From: Paenibacillus stellifer
GTDB lineage: Bacteria; Bacillota; Bacilli; Paenibacillales; Paenibacillaceae
Direction: 5' to 3'
Assembly: GCF_000758685.1 (NCBI RefSeq)
Contig: NZ_CP009286.1
Span: forward strand, 2,014,501-2,078,500
Length of the DNA: 64,000 nt
In this document: positions 10,501 to 19,685 of the stretch, piece by piece
Layout: the number at the start of each line of letters is the position of its first letter
Numbering within the stretch: the stretch's first letter is position 1
Translations under genes and position numbers: made by a program
The notes under the pieces: model-generated
What the model was told of the DNA's origin: nothing
What the model saw: the letters and a program-made list of their open reading frames with translations, nothing else
The model's database searches: none

Positions 10501-12603
10501 GCCGGACTGCCCGATTTCATTACAGAGAATCCGGAGGTTCGCGCCAAGCTGATTGACTGGCAAGCCGGTTGGCTGGAGCGTGCCAAGACCGAACGCGGCG
10601 ATATGATCGACTACTTCCGGGTGGATACTGTCAAGCATGTGGACGATACAACCTGGAAAGCCTTCAAGAACGAGTTGACCGAGATCAATCCTGCTTTCAA
10701 AATGATCGGCGAATACTACGGAGCCAGCGTCGACGCCGACGGCGGCAAGCTGCGTTCCGGCGAGATGGATTCGCTGCTTGACTTTCAGTTCAAGTCATCG
10801 GCTTCCGATCTCATTAACGGCAAGATCGATGAGACCGAAACCTATCTGGAGCAGCGCAATGCTGCGATGGACAATACTGCAACGATGGGCCAGTTCCTGA
10901 GCAGCCATGACGAGGACGGCTTCCTGTCCGAGCGGGCCGGAGGAGACGAGGGCAAACTGAAGGTTGCTGCGGCTCTGCAAATGACCGTGAAAGGCCAGCC
11001 TGTCGTCTATTACGGCGAAGAGCTTGGCCAGTCCGGTAAGGCATCGGGCAATCTGAACCGTTATGACATGCCTTGGGACAAGGTGTCCGAGGAGCAGTCG
11101 CTGCATGACCATTACAAGAAGCTGCTGAATATCCGCGCCGAATATTCGAAGATCTTCTCCAAAGGAACACACACCAAGATCGCCGGCAGCGACGGCGATG
11201 GTTATCTGGTATACTCCAGAACCTATGATGGAGAGAATGGCGGCACCGTCTACGTCGGTCTGAATACGACGACGGAAGCCAAGACGGCGAAGTTCACCGT
11301 ACCGTACCCGGCAGCCACTGTCCTGGTGGATAAATACAACGGTGTAGACTACACGGTTGACGGGGAAGGGCGTGTGAACGTAAATCTGCCGTCCCGTGAT
11401 AATGGCGGTACGGTAATTCTGGCGCCGGTATCATTACCGGCGAGTGCCGGGGGGGCGGTTTCACCTGCAAGCCCGGCTTCCGATACCGTGATTGTCGATG
11501 AGTCGGCATTGAACGGTGCCGGCACGAACGGCGTCATCACGGTAGAGATCGGAGCGGCTGCCAGCGCGAAGCAGGTTCAGCTGCCGTTGAACGCGGCAGC
11601 ACTTCTGGGAGACAAGACCCTGCGGCTGCATTCGCAGGATCTGTCTCTGGAGCTGCCGGCCGCCACGCTGGCCGAGCTGCAGGCGCTCGTTCCGGCTGAC
11701 AGCCGAAGCGGCGCGCATATCTTGCTGCGGCTGACTTCGGTGGCCGCAGACTCGCTTGCATCCGCCCTTGAACATGCGGGTGCGGTATCCGGCGCAGCGC
11801 TGGCTGCGGCTGGCGGCGCCTATGACTTCGAGCTGTTCGCCGTTCTGCCTGATGGCACGGCGAAGAAGCTCAATCGGTTCGGCCAGCCGGTTGGACTGAG
11901 CCTTCCGGTTGACGCTAAGGCGGATGCCGGACTGGCAGGCATCTACCATGTTACCGATACCGGAACGGTTGAATATGCCGGCGGCACGGTAGCGAACACC
12001 GGTACTGTGTCCGCTCAGGTTTATCATTTCAGCACATACGCGCTGCTGACCTATGATAAAACGTTCACGGATGTAACGCCAGCATTCTGGGGTTACAACG
12101 AAATCCGGAACCTGGCCGCCAAGCATATTGTGCAGGGCAAGACGCTGACGCAGTTCGATCCGAGCGGCACAGTCACCCGGGCCGAATTCGCAGCGCTGCT
12201 CGTCCGGGGTCTCGGACTAGAAGCTGCACAGAGCGAACCGGCTCCGTTCACGGATGTCAAAGCGGGAAGCTGGTACGCTGACAGCGTCGCGGCCGCTTAC
12301 AAGGCCGGACTGATTCAGGGCGGGGAGGACAAGAAGTTCAATCCTGCTGATGGAATCACCCGCGAGGAGATGGCGGTCATGCTCGTCCGCGCTCTCAATC
12401 TGAAGGGTAAGACCCCTGCCGCAGCTAATGACCTGACCGGAGCCTTCTCGGACCGGGCCGGCATCAGCGGCTGGGCCGTTGAGGCGTTCAATCAGAGCCT
12501 GAACGCCGGGCTTCTGAACGGCCGCTCGGCAAGCTTGCTTGCTCCGAAGGCGTACTCCACGAGAGCAGAGGCGGCAGCGGTGCTGTACCGCCTGCTGAAA
12601 TAA
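7501..12603 (+). CDS. Secreted SLH-anchored amylopullulanase-like GH13 enzyme
   Basis: A 1700-residue exported multidomain enzyme. It has a Sec signal peptide (about 1-30), two carbohydrate-binding or E-set modules with YINGDFNNWDEG and LVGSMNGWSEGS, and two pullulanase-associated (CBM41-like) modules near 419 and 527 (YNLHYYRYDQDY, ELHYVRTEKDY). The GH13 barrel starts near 838 with region I VDVVLNHTG (about 951), region II FRVDTVKHV with the nucleophile Asp (about 1041), region III GEYYG with the acid Glu (about 1070) and region IV SSHDED (about 1134). Three SLH repeats run from about 1521 to the end, tethering it to cell-wall polymer. It should release maltodextrins from starch, pullulan or glycogen for MalEFG; linkage specificity cannot be read from sequence. 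Confidence 0.88.
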   Translation: MRSRWSKMLASLLTVALVAGAFPANRQAKAEPVPADVTAVSSPVYALNGGTVTAAVYAVTDASVSKQYINGDFNNWDEGHFIQMIEGDPVVDNGTPKNVFYYIFTTAQLQAGGGQVQYKFMPDAAWGGAHADPLNQTPLAGDNSVVSAMTLKSAESTIAPGGQLQLNAQRTLGDGSLQNLDSQADWSVDSASSGAGVTVSGGLVTVPSSIPLGTNIFVSAFFEGLSVTKSLTVLNGTIASPVVGQDGSVTFNNISHTGQSLYLVGSMNGWSEGSAIAMPKDPDTGAFSVKLNLEPGTYPYKFIPTLGSWNGAITDPLNPNQSGGNSVVYVPGVKVTSGEDIAKGDSLALTAVMVSGADGSTVPVSPVWSLKDARPGISLQGSTLSVTSGYDIASGNTVTVIASSGGYSTEKVIHIQDKMYTYNLHYYRYDQDYTDWSSWIWADGGSPGVRYPFTQTDSDGFATLTVKLPYSTINAIPHLGDWVSKDLTHVLSISAGTAADIWMVQDKNAVYYNREEALAAKANAPVQRYIELHYVRTEKDYAGWDLWLWNTGAKDGLKEFDEITDNYAVARIKIGTNATSIGFKVKYHDWDAPDNAVDVNFDRYIDTPLDQAVTKVTVYQGQKEMHIIPALHGPVLEDGGVTFFYRDRDLFNAGQMGDITDAKVKVTINGHTAIYPMAYNSLDEYFSYRLPNLEEGTYTYSFLITKGEQTEEVTDPENTVDGISSFEYRNPHISVQGALAPASVSSNENTVLTVTYSGDDSVRITDLYVDLTPIGGPAKAEIDPELQQAALAVKDTTTAGDKALTVTAIDQYGNKHTGNVTLNVKPRQSAGGSLDFDWDEARIYFLLTDRFYDGDASNNYNVDKNAIDAYHGGDFKGLTEKLDYIKDLGINTIWITPIVDNIDFNNSTSGESYGYHGYWAKNFEALDEHLGNMDDFKTLINTAHDKGMKIMVDVVLNHTGYGLKESDNNPGVTQADKDRFAGMLRNNAVDSGTDAVKGELAGLPDFITENPEVRAKLIDWQAGWLERAKTERGDMIDYFRVDTVKHVDDTTWKAFKNELTEINPAFKMIGEYYGASVDADGGKLRSGEMDSLLDFQFKSSASDLINGKIDETETYLEQRNAAMDNTATMGQFLSSHDEDGFLSERAGGDEGKLKVAAALQMTVKGQPVVYYGEELGQSGKASGNLNRYDMPWDKVSEEQSLHDHYKKLLNIRAEYSKIFSKGTHTKIAGSDGDGYLVYSRTYDGENGGTVYVGLNTTTEAKTAKFTVPYPAATVLVDKYNGVDYTVDGEGRVNVNLPSRDNGGTVILAPVSLPASAGGAVSPASPASDTVIVDESALNGAGTNGVITVEIGAAASAKQVQLPLNAAALLGDKTLRLHSQDLSLELPAATLAELQALVPADSRSGAHILLRLTSVAADSLASALEHAGAVSGAALAAAGGAYDFELFAVLPDGTAKKLNRFGQPVGLSLPVDAKADAGLAGIYHVTDTGTVEYAGGTVANTGTVSAQVYHFSTYALLTYDKTFTDVTPAFWGYNEIRNLAAKHIVQGKTLTQFDPSGTVTRAEFAALLVRGLGLEAAQSEPAPFTDVKAGSWYADSVAAAYKAGLIQGGEDKKFNPADGITREEMAVMLVRALNLKGKTPAAANDLTGAFSDRAGISGWAVEAFNQSLNAGLLNGRSASLLAPKAYSTRAEAAAVLYRLLK

Positions 12604-12654
12604 CGATGCTAAACGCCCGGCTGTTCTGGGCCGGGGATTGCAAATGAATAGGGA

Positions 12655-12704
12655 AGAGGCTGTTTCCGGTTATCTAAGTGATAACCCGGAAACAGCCTCT
12701 TTTT
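12655..12704 (+). terminator. Strong terminator after the amylopullulanase gene
   Basis: A long stem (AGAGGCTGTTTCCGG with its complement) continues through TTATC/GATAA and is followed by TTTTTC. Its A-rich opposite side could also stop yhbH transcription from the other strand. The rest of 12604-12811 holds nothing else I recognise. Confidence 0.75.
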
Positions 12705-12811
12705 CGTATTATCAGATCAGCCAATCGGAATGAACCCAGCCGACCCTAGATCCATACTGCCTCAACCCTAACCCCCTGCAACCCGGACTCATACTAATGC
12801 CGGCTTGCAGG

Positions 12812-13978
12812 CTACTTGGCTGTCGCTTCTTTTTTGCTGAAAAATGTTCTTAAGGCCTGGTACACTTCCTTCTTGTCCTTGATGACATGGTACATGAACT
12901 GTTGGTTCTTGATATGCTTGTAAGCCGACATCAGCGTACTGCTCCGGTTGTACTGATTGACTTCGCCGTAACCGAATATGTTGCTCCGGTTCAGCAGCTC
13001 GCCAATCAGCTTGACGCAGCGCTCGTTGTCCGAGCTTAAGTTGTCGCCGTCCGAGAAATGGAAGGGGTAGATATTGTATTTGGACGGCGGGTACCGCTGA
13101 TCGATAATGTCCAGCGCCTTCTGATAAGCCGAGGAGCAGATGGTGCCTCCGCTCTCGCCCCGGGTGAAGAAGTCGTGCTCGCTGACCTCCTTGGCCTCCG
13201 TGTGATGGGCGATGAAGACAATCTCCACCTTCTCGTACTGGCGGCGCAGGAAGCGGGTCATCCAGAAGAAGAAGCTGCGGGCGCAGTATTTTTCGAAGGT
13301 TCCCATACTGCCCGAAGTGTCCATCATCGCAATGATGACGGCATTTGAATGGGGGGTGCGCGTCTCATCCCAGGTTTTGTAGCGCAGATCGTCGGGGGAG
13401 ATGCCGTGAATGCCGGGGTTGCCGCTCCGGCCGTTGCGGCGCAGATTCTCCAGCAAGGTGCGCTTCTTGTCAATATTCGACATCATGCCCTTCTTGCGGA
13501 TGTCGTTGAAGACGATGGAGCGGACCTCGATCTCCTCCTTCGCCTTTGGCTTCAGATGCGGCAGCTCGAAATCATGAAACAGAATCTCCTCCAGGTCCTC
13601 GATATCGACCTCGGCTTCCACGAGATCCTGGCCCGGCTGATCGCCCGCCTTGTCTCCCTTGCCGGGGCCGCTGCTCTGCGCGGGCTCCCTGCCCAGCACA
13701 TCGCCGATCTGGCTGTCCCCGTCGCCCTGGCCGACATGCTTCTGCTTGCGGTAATTGTAAATAATCCGGTATTCGTCAAGACTGCGGATCGGCACTTTCA
13801 CAATCTGCTTGCCGTCCGACATGATGATATTCTCTTCCGTCACCAGATCGGGCAGGTTGCTCTTGATCGCTTCCCTGACTTTCTGCTGGTGGCGCTCCTG
13901 ATCCTGGTGTCCTTTGCGGTGCAGGGACCAGTCCTCTTTCGATACGACGAATGAAAAAGACTCCGGCGGGTGCGGCAA
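12812..13978 (-). CDS. yhbH: Sporulation protein YhbH (DUF444)
   Basis: 388 residues. The family hallmark is a C-terminal von Willebrand A-like fold with the metal site MMDTSGSMG at about 217. Nearby are [12 protein letters not shown] and the conserved [23 protein letters not shown] follows. The middle has an acidic, Gly/Gln-rich insert. The start is TTG (13978), placed 8 nt after AGGAGGTGATC; no ATG fits. YhbH is made during sporulation in Bacillus, often near prkA and spoVR. Here it is alone, on the minus strand. Confidence 0.9.
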   Translation of the reverse strand: MPHPPESFSFVVSKEDWSLHRKGHQDQERHQQKVREAIKSNLPDLVTEENIIMSDGKQIVKVPIRSLDEYRIIYNYRKQKHVGQGDGDSQIGDVLGREPAQSSGPGKGDKAGDQPGQDLVEAEVDIEDLEEILFHDFELPHLKPKAKEEIEVRSIVFNDIRKKGMMSNIDKKRTLLENLRRNGRSGNPGIHGISPDDLRYKTWDETRTPHSNAVIIAMMDTSGSMGTFEKYCARSFFFWMTRFLRRQYEKVEIVFIAHHTEAKEVSEHDFFTRGESGGTICSSAYQKALDIIDQRYPPSKYNIYPFHFSDGDNLSSDNERCVKLIGELLNRSNIFGYGEVNQYNRSSTLMSAYKHIKNQQFMYHVIKDKKEVYQALRTFFSKKEATAK

Positions 13979-14257
13979 AGATGATCACCTCCTAAGATAT
14001 TTGAAAGAAAAGACACGCCTTTTGTTCGTTCCGGGAGGGGCGCATCCGGCATACTAATGCAAATCCCCGGCGGCTGCCGGCAGTTGTAACTAAAGTATAT
14101 TCGCGTGTACGAGGGATATGTGCGCCCTAAAGCTTACGAAATCCGGCGGGACCCCGGCACGTGAGCTTCCTAACGGAATCGCTTTGCGATATGCTTGATG
14201 GGATGATCGGCGGACAGGCTTCACGGTCTGCTGTGAGAAGAGAGGAGATTTGCGGCA

Positions 14258-15850
14258 ATGTCAGGCATATTGTTCATTAACGGGCGGCTGTATACAGCCG
14301 GACCGAAAGATGCGGACTCCGTGTATGTGGAGAATGGTAAAATAGCAGCGATTGGCCGCAGGGACGAGCTTATGCTCCAGCTTGCAGGCAGGGATTACCG
14401 GAAGGTCGATTGGGACGGCGGATTCGTTCTGCCCGGGCTTGCCGATTCGCATCTGCATCTGGGCATGCAGGGCATGAAGCTGGGGATGCTGGATTTCACG
14501 AATGCAGCTTCCAAGGAGGAAATGCTGGCGATGGTCGCCGAGCGGGCTCGTACTCTCCTGGAGGGGGAGTGGATTCTCGGGCTCAATTGGAATGAGAACC
14601 AATTCAATCCGCCGGTCGCGCCGACAAGGTTTGAGCTCGATGCCGTTACGGATCGGCACCCGGTCTTTCTGACCCGCACCTGCTTCCACGCCTTCCTCGG
14701 CAACAGCGCGGCGTTCCGGCTGGCGGGCGTTGGTGAAGACACCCCCGACCCCGCCTCGGGCGCCTACGGCCGGGGAGAGGACGGCCTGCTGAACGGCTGG
14801 GTCTATGAGGACGCCTGCGGGCCGTTTAACGTGGTTACGCCAGCTCCCAGTTATGCGGAGCTGAAGGACGCCATGCGCCGGGCGTGCCGGCATGCGCTGT
14901 CTCTCGGGCTGACGGCAGGGCATACGGAGGATCTCCGGCTGCTCGGGAGCATCGATACGATGCTGCGCATCCATCAAGAGCTGCGCGAAGAAGGTTTGTT
15001 CTTCCGCACTCATCAGCTGCTCTTCCACGATTTTCTTCCGGAAGCGGAAGGGCTCGGTCTTCGTCCCGGAAACGGAGACGACTGGCTGCGCGTCGGTGCG
15101 TTCAAGCTCTTCTCCGACGGAGCGATTGGCGGGCGGACTGCGCTGCTGTCCGCGCCCTACCATGATGCGCCGCATACCTCGGGAATGGCGATCCACAGCC
15201 GGGAGCGGCTGGTTGAGCTCGCGGCGGAGGTGCGGCGCCTGTCGTTTCCGATCGCGGTGCATGCGATCGGGGACGGCGCGGCCGATTTGACGCTGGGCGC
15301 TATGGAGAACGCGCCTCTGCCTAGCGATTCGCCGCTCCCCGATCGGCTCATTCACGCCCAGGTGCTGAATGAGAAGCTGGTGAAGCGGATGAAAGGGCTA
15401 AGGCTGATCGCCGATATTCAGCCCCGGTTCGTGGCCAGCGACTTCCCCTGGGTGCTGGACCGGGTGGGACCGGAGCGGACAGAATATTTGTATGCCTGGA
15501 AGAAGCTGATTGCTTCCGGGATTGTCTGCGCAGGCGGAAGCGACGCCCCGATCGAGCCGCTAGATCCTTTTCTTGGCATGCATGCGGCAGTAACCCGCAG
15601 CAGACCGGGAGAGAAGCATGAGGGCTATTTGCCGGAGGAGAAGCTTACCATGGACACCGCAATTCATCTGTTCACCCGCGGGAGCGCGGCGGCTGCGGGT
15701 GAAGAACGGGAGCGCGGTGCGCTTGCGGACGGATATTTCGCGGATTTCACCGTCATTGACCGGGATATCACCCGAAATCCCGACGAGCTGCTGTCGGTCA
15801 CCGCAAAAATGACGGTAGTGAACGGGATCATCGCCTATGAAAAAGCATAA
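14258..15850 (+). CDS. Amidohydrolase family protein (YtcJ-like)
   Basis: 530 residues of the amidohydrolase-3 type. The metal-ligand motif ADSHLHLG is at about 61-68. AVHAIGDGAADLTL gives the barrel His region, SDGAIGG lies mid-protein, and GGSDAPIEPLDPF near the C-terminus supplies the catalytic Asp. The beta-sandwich closes with FADFTVIDRDI. Such enzymes hydrolyse amide or imide bonds of unknown small molecules in the cytoplasm; no substrate can be assigned. GAGGAG precedes the ATG. Its codon use is GC-richer than the following genes. Confidence 0.82.
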   Translation: MSGILFINGRLYTAGPKDADSVYVENGKIAAIGRRDELMLQLAGRDYRKVDWDGGFVLPGLADSHLHLGMQGMKLGMLDFTNAASKEEMLAMVAERARTLLEGEWILGLNWNENQFNPPVAPTRFELDAVTDRHPVFLTRTCFHAFLGNSAAFRLAGVGEDTPDPASGAYGRGEDGLLNGWVYEDACGPFNVVTPAPSYAELKDAMRRACRHALSLGLTAGHTEDLRLLGSIDTMLRIHQELREEGLFFRTHQLLFHDFLPEAEGLGLRPGNGDDWLRVGAFKLFSDGAIGGRTALLSAPYHDAPHTSGMAIHSRERLVELAAEVRRLSFPIAVHAIGDGAADLTLGAMENAPLPSDSPLPDRLIHAQVLNEKLVKRMKGLRLIADIQPRFVASDFPWVLDRVGPERTEYLYAWKKLIASGIVCAGGSDAPIEPLDPFLGMHAAVTRSRPGEKHEGYLPEEKLTMDTAIHLFTRGSAAAAGEERERGALADGYFADFTVIDRDITRNPDELLSVTAKMTVVNGIIAYEKA

Positions 15851-15972
15851 CCGGAACATGCATGACCGGACATGTAACAGAAAAGGGTCCAGAATGTAAA
15901 CGCGTGGTAACTATTGAGCCGGCGGCTGCGTCTATAATATAGAAAAAACAGATAGAGAAGGAGTCCGCCCTC

Positions 15973-17118
15973 ATGAAGCTCCAAGCTGCCGTGCTGATAC
16001 TGCTGGCTTCCGCCGCTGTTCTGACCCTCGCATGCCCGTCCGGAGCGTCCGCCGCACAGAGCGCAGTTGCCGCTCAACCGGAAATAACTTCTGCTGAATT
16101 GAAGCGCGATAAGCCGAAGCCAGAACATACAGCGGATTCCGGAAGCAGGCGTGAGAAGGTTTCCATCGTATGGAACGGCAAGACACTGCAATCCGGACAG
16201 ACCTCCCACATCCGCAACGGGGTTACGTTCGCTCCGATATCTCTGTTCTCCAAGCTGCGGGGCATTTCCGTGCATTGGATGGAGGAAGAGTCGCTGGCAA
16301 GACTTTGGGTAGACCGCGGAGGGGTATTCGATTTCAAGCCCGGCGCTGATTATGCAGAGGATATGGACAGGCGGTACCCGCTTGGCGCCGCCATCACCGT
16401 CTCGAACGGTGAGATTATGCTGCCCCTCAGATTTATCGCCGAGATGGCCGGGGCGGATTGTTACTGGGACCGGGAGGAACATCTGGTGAGGATCGTCCAG
16501 ACAAAGACCGCGATCGCTTCGGTGCCGGGAACAAAGGCGCGCCTATACCCGATGGCGGAGCAGGACGGGGAGTACAAAGGGATAACGCTGGAATGGAATG
16601 GTAAGCTGAAATCCTATCCGGACTGGGTCAATCCCTCCAATATGGAGTCGCCGCCGCGTCTGGAAGACCGCGATATCGACTTCGATGGCCGCCGGGAAGC
16701 GGTTGTCGCTCTGAACGCAGGGAGCGGAACCGGTGTATATCTGGAAGAGATTCATGTGGTGGACAGTCTTACTTACCGGGAGATTCCGGTGGAAGATGCA
16801 CTGCAGGCTGTCCGCAGCCGGATTCAGTCGTCCGTTGAACGCAGCGGGGGGAAGCTTCATATCCGGGTAACGGCAGGCGGATCGGCTATGGACCAGACTC
16901 TGTACCGCAGTGGAAATGATGGACCGGACTCATCTCAGAGCAAAGAGTTGAGCTTCGGCTCGGTTATCCGGTACGAAATTCGGGATGGCGCATTGATTGC
17001 GCTTCTGGCGGGCTCATATGGGATTTCCGATTTCGTCGGAGAAGCCGAGGTCCGGTATGTCAAGCAGGATGGCAAGTATACTGCAAGATCGGTCTCTTTC
17101 CTTTTCTATGACGAATAA
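15973..17118 (+). CDS. Secreted protein with copper-amine-oxidase-N-like domain
   Basis: 381 residues with an N-terminal signal peptide ending near ASAA (about 25). The segment VSIVWNGKTLQSGQTSHIRNG and the later GEIMLPLRFIAEMAGADCYW, VRIVQ match the copper amine oxidase N-terminal domain common in extracellular Paenibacillus proteins. In that genus it is usually a protein- or wall-binding module, not an oxidase. The C-terminal half (about 200-381) is unrecognised and rich in beta-strand patterns. GAAGGAG precedes the ATG, and TATAAT lies 35 nt before the start. Confidence 0.7.
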   Translation: MKLQAAVLILLASAAVLTLACPSGASAAQSAVAAQPEITSAELKRDKPKPEHTADSGSRREKVSIVWNGKTLQSGQTSHIRNGVTFAPISLFSKLRGISVHWMEEESLARLWVDRGGVFDFKPGADYAEDMDRRYPLGAAITVSNGEIMLPLRFIAEMAGADCYWDREEHLVRIVQTKTAIASVPGTKARLYPMAEQDGEYKGITLEWNGKLKSYPDWVNPSNMESPPRLEDRDIDFDGRREAVVALNAGSGTGVYLEEIHVVDSLTYREIPVEDALQAVRSRIQSSVERSGGKLHIRVTAGGSAMDQTLYRSGNDGPDSSQSKELSFGSVIRYEIRDGALIALLAGSYGISDFVGEAEVRYVKQDGKYTARSVSFLFYDE

Positions 17119-17201
17119 AAAAATGCAACCCCGCCCGCTTCAGCTGCGTTTAACAAGATAGACGCGAAACAGCGTGAAACGAAAGTAGGAGGTCCAACAT
17201 T

Positions 17202-17702
17202 ATGAAACGACATCGATCGCTATCGGCTGCCGCCGCCCTCGCCGTATTTACGCTCGCCCTTTCAGCCTGCGGAGGCGACAAGGCAGCGGAAGCCCCTTCA
17301 GCCAATACAACTCCTGCTGCTTCGGTTGAAGCTTCATCTTCACCGGCCGCAACCGCAGTTGCAAGCCCTGAGGCAACGGCTGCTGTGCTTCCGAGCGCAG
17401 AGCCATCGGCCAGCCCGGCAGCTCCAAGCGCCGAACCATCGGCCGCCCCGAGCCAGAGCGCGCCTGCCGAGTCTGCTCCCATTAGCGGCTCCGGCGTATA
17501 TAACGGCCAAATCGACAGCCATTCGGTCGAGATCGAAACCAAGGATGGTCCGGTTGCCTTTGAACTGGGTGAGGGCCTGGAGAATGTCCCCGATACGCTG
17601 AATGAGGAAGACAAGGTTATCTTTGAATATGTAGACAGAGCGGTTCCCGGCGACGGGGCGCTCAAGCAGCATGTGCTGACCAAGCTGGCCAAGGCAAAAT
17701 AA
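17202..17702 (+). CDS. Putative lipoprotein with Ala/Pro/Ser-rich linker
   Basis: 166 residues. The N-terminus MKRHRSLSAAAALAVFTLALSA ends in a lipobox (LSAC, Cys about 24). Residues 28-95 are a low-complexity Ala/Pro/Ser/Glu linker, probably a wall-spanning spacer. The C-terminal 70 residues (GQIDSHSVEIETK onward, ending LTKLAKAK) form a small compact domain that I do not recognise. AGGAGGT precedes the ATG, and a terminator at 17741 follows. Confidence 0.65.
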   Translation: MKRHRSLSAAAALAVFTLALSACGGDKAAEAPSANTTPAASVEASSSPAATAVASPEATAAVLPSAEPSASPAAPSAEPSAAPSQSAPAESAPISGSGVYNGQIDSHSVEIETKDGPVAFELGEGLENVPDTLNEEDKVIFEYVDRAVPGDGALKQHVLTKLAKAK

Positions 17703-17740
17703 CAGCATACCATGACGATTAAGCGGTGATTTCCATCGTC

Positions 17741-17800
17741 AAAAGCCCCTTCCTCCACTTGCCCTGGCGATGCCAGGAGAAGAGAGAAAGGGGCATTTTT
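17741..17800. terminator. Bidirectional terminator between convergent genes
   Basis: AAAAGCCCCTTCCTC pairs with the sequence ending GGGGCATTTTT, with an inner CCTGGC/GCCAGG helix. It has T-rich tails on both strands and sits between the rightward lipoprotein gene and the leftward DUF4190 gene. Confidence 0.65.
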
Positions 17801-17818
17801 GACTTGACGTAACACGGC

Positions 17819-18286
17819 TCAGCTCAGGCTGCCGGCCGCCGCAAGCGCAATCGCGATCATCAGCACAAAAGCGAGGATGACCAGCGAGTTAATGATCGTA
17901 CCGATGATTCCGAATACTTTGCGCCTTCCGCGAAGCGCAAGGCCGATGATACCGACGATTACACCGATCACGTTAAGTGCGCCAAGTCCAAGCATGGAGA
18001 AGCCAAGCAGGAGGAAGGCGCCTCCCGATTCCGAGGACACGTTGCCCGCTTCATCAATCAGAGGTCCCAGCATGCTACCGGCGACTGCGAAAGCGATAAT
18101 GTAACCAGCCAGCGTAACCATTGCGATGACAAATGAGGCGATGCCGGGTCCCGAATGCTTGAGCAGCGACCGGTCCTCCGGATAAGAGGAAGGATAAGGT
18201 GAAAATGCAGGCGAAGTTCCGGCAGGCGTCTCCGGCCCCGGATACTCGTTCTTCGAGAAATCCTGTTCGTTCAAAAGGCTGTTCAC
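17819..18286 (-). CDS. DUF4190-like small membrane protein
   Basis: 155 residues. A Pro/Ser/Tyr-rich soluble N-terminus (about 1-45) is followed by a Gly-rich hydrophobic segment, a short polar loop, then two more hydrophobic stretches (FLLLGFSMLGLGALNVIGVI and IIGTIINSLVILAFVLMI). The GLALRGRRKVFGIIGTIINS joint is typical of DUF4190 proteins. Function unknown. Convergent with 17202-17702. Confidence 0.65.
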   Translation of the reverse strand: MNSLLNEQDFSKNEYPGPETPAGTSPAFSPYPSSYPEDRSLLKHSGPGIASFVIAMVTLAGYIIAFAVAGSMLGPLIDEAGNVSSESGGAFLLLGFSMLGLGALNVIGVIVGIIGLALRGRRKVFGIIGTIINSLVILAFVLMIAIALAAAGSLS

Positions 18287-18460
18287 TCCTTCATGACCTT
18301 AAGCTAAGGTCGATTATGCTGATACGCTACATACAGTTTTTCACAGATGACCCCATTCATGCAAGCGGAATACGCATATTGCGACCGAATTTTCCATCGT
18401 TTGACCAATTGTGATAAGATGATCATGATTTTAGACCAAGCATGTGAGGAGATGTCTGCT

Positions 18461-18841
18461 GTGCAACGCGTGTTTGCTGCCTGGGGAGCGCTGCTGGCGA
18501 TGTTGTCGGTAGCCATCGGCGCCTTTGGGGCTCATATTTTGAAATCGACGCTCAGCGAAAGCTCTATGGCGGTATACGAGACGGGAGTTCAGTATCATAT
18601 GATGCATGCGCTCGGTATCCTGATCGTTGGTCTGGCAGCAGGCCACTGGGGAGAGAGCCGGAGACTGCGCTGGACGGGCGGACTGTTGATCGCGGGGATC
18701 GTGCTGTTCTCGGGCAGTCTGTATGCGCTCAGCATATCGGGCATCAAGGTTCTCGGCGCCATCACTCCGATCGGGGGCGTATGCTTTATTGTTGGCTGGC
18801 TGCTGTTCGCGATGGAGGCCTTTTCCCGCAGAAAAAGCTGA
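18461..18841 (+). CDS. DUF423 membrane protein (YwdK family)
   Basis: 126 residues, four hydrophobic helices. Family features are AIGAFGAHIL near the N-terminus, YHMMHALGIL, and ITPIGGVCFIVGWLL near the C-terminus. The GTG at 18461 lies 9 nt after AGGAG. An upstream ATG at 18452 touches the ribosome site and is unlikely. The resulting length matches the family's 120-127 residues. Function unknown. Confidence 0.8.
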   Translation: MQRVFAAWGALLAMLSVAIGAFGAHILKSTLSESSMAVYETGVQYHMMHALGILIVGLAAGHWGESRRLRWTGGLLIAGIVLFSGSLYALSISGIKVLGAITPIGGVCFIVGWLLFAMEAFSRRKS

Positions 18842-18892
18842 CCGCTATGCCGCCTTCAAAGCCTGTTCATAACAGGTCGGGCGGCCTATTAG

Positions 18893-18945
18893 ACAGATGA
18901 GGGTGCTTCCTGCCGCTCGGCGGCTATGGAAGCACCCTCATCTGT
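18893..18945. terminator. Perfect 18-bp inverted repeat between convergent genes
   Basis: ACAGATGAGGGTGCTTCC (18893-18910) pairs perfectly with 18928-18945, with a 17-nt GC-rich loop. It has no clear T-run, so it may be a weak two-way terminator or an RNA-stabilising hairpin. Confidence 0.5.
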
Positions 18946-18946
18946 A

Positions 18947-19480
18947 CTACATGAATTCGTCGATTTCGTTAAGATTGAACATGTACACCTGCTTCTCGTC
19001 AACGTGGTACACGTTCAGAGTTCCGGCCGCCTCGTCGAAGTTGAGGATACGGCAGGGCAGGGACACCTGCTTGCCCTGGCGGTTCGCTATTAACCGGACG
19101 AGCCGGTTCTCCTGAATGAAGGTCCGAATCTGACCGAATGCATCCTCCGGCAGCGACACCTGCTGCTTCGGCCGGGCCGGTCTTCCCGTTCCACTGGCTG
19201 CGGGGGCTGCAGGCTGCGGAGCCGCAGGCTTCGCGGCATCGGTGTTCTTTCCTTCTTTGGTAGCGTTTTCCAAGCGGGACTGTGCAATTCTCGCTTTAAG
19301 CAGTCCGTCGATCGTCTTGCCTAGGGGAAGCTCTGAATTGATTTTGAAGTCGGTCACGGCCTTGCTCCCGTTCATCAGCTCAAGCAAATATTGCAAAGCA
19401 AGCGGGTCGGTGTTGGCGCTAATCAGGATGTCGACGTTAAACAGGTAGTGACCGTCTTTGCTTTGAAGTTTCTTGTCCAT
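18947..19480 (-). CDS. Conserved hypothetical protein
   Basis: 177 residues, no membrane segment or signal peptide. The N-terminal half (DGHYLFNVDILISANTDPLA) looks like a small alpha/beta domain. An Ala/Pro linker at about 80-100 joins a C-terminal beta-rich domain (VSLPCRILNFDEAAGTLNVY, then VYMFNLNEIDEF). I do not recognise a family. It stands alone between a convergent gene and a divergent one. Confidence 0.6.
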   Translation of the reverse strand: MDKKLQSKDGHYLFNVDILISANTDPLALQYLLELMNGSKAVTDFKINSELPLGKTIDGLLKARIAQSRLENATKEGKNTDAAKPAAPQPAAPAASGTGRPARPKQQVSLPEDAFGQIRTFIQENRLVRLIANRQGKQVSLPCRILNFDEAAGTLNVYHVDEKQVYMFNLNEIDEFM

Positions 19481-19685
19481 AATTCCCCCAGCATTTACAA
19501 TAGAAATAGTACTTAGTAAATAAACTATAACACTAAATATGAAATATTTATATACCCGGCTAAGAAAGAAATAGGCCCATAGTCTCCTGGATTCTCCCGG
19601 AATTCCGGGACTATCGTCTACACAGATACAGGCGTCCGCACATACACATAGAAAGGATCAAGTTGAGGAAGGAGGCGCCTTAAGT

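Noticed and set aside
8971..10638. A 555-residue open frame antisense to the amylopullulanase gene
   Set aside because: It is the complement of a clearly conserved GH13 coding sequence; its translation shows no domain and no ribosome site.
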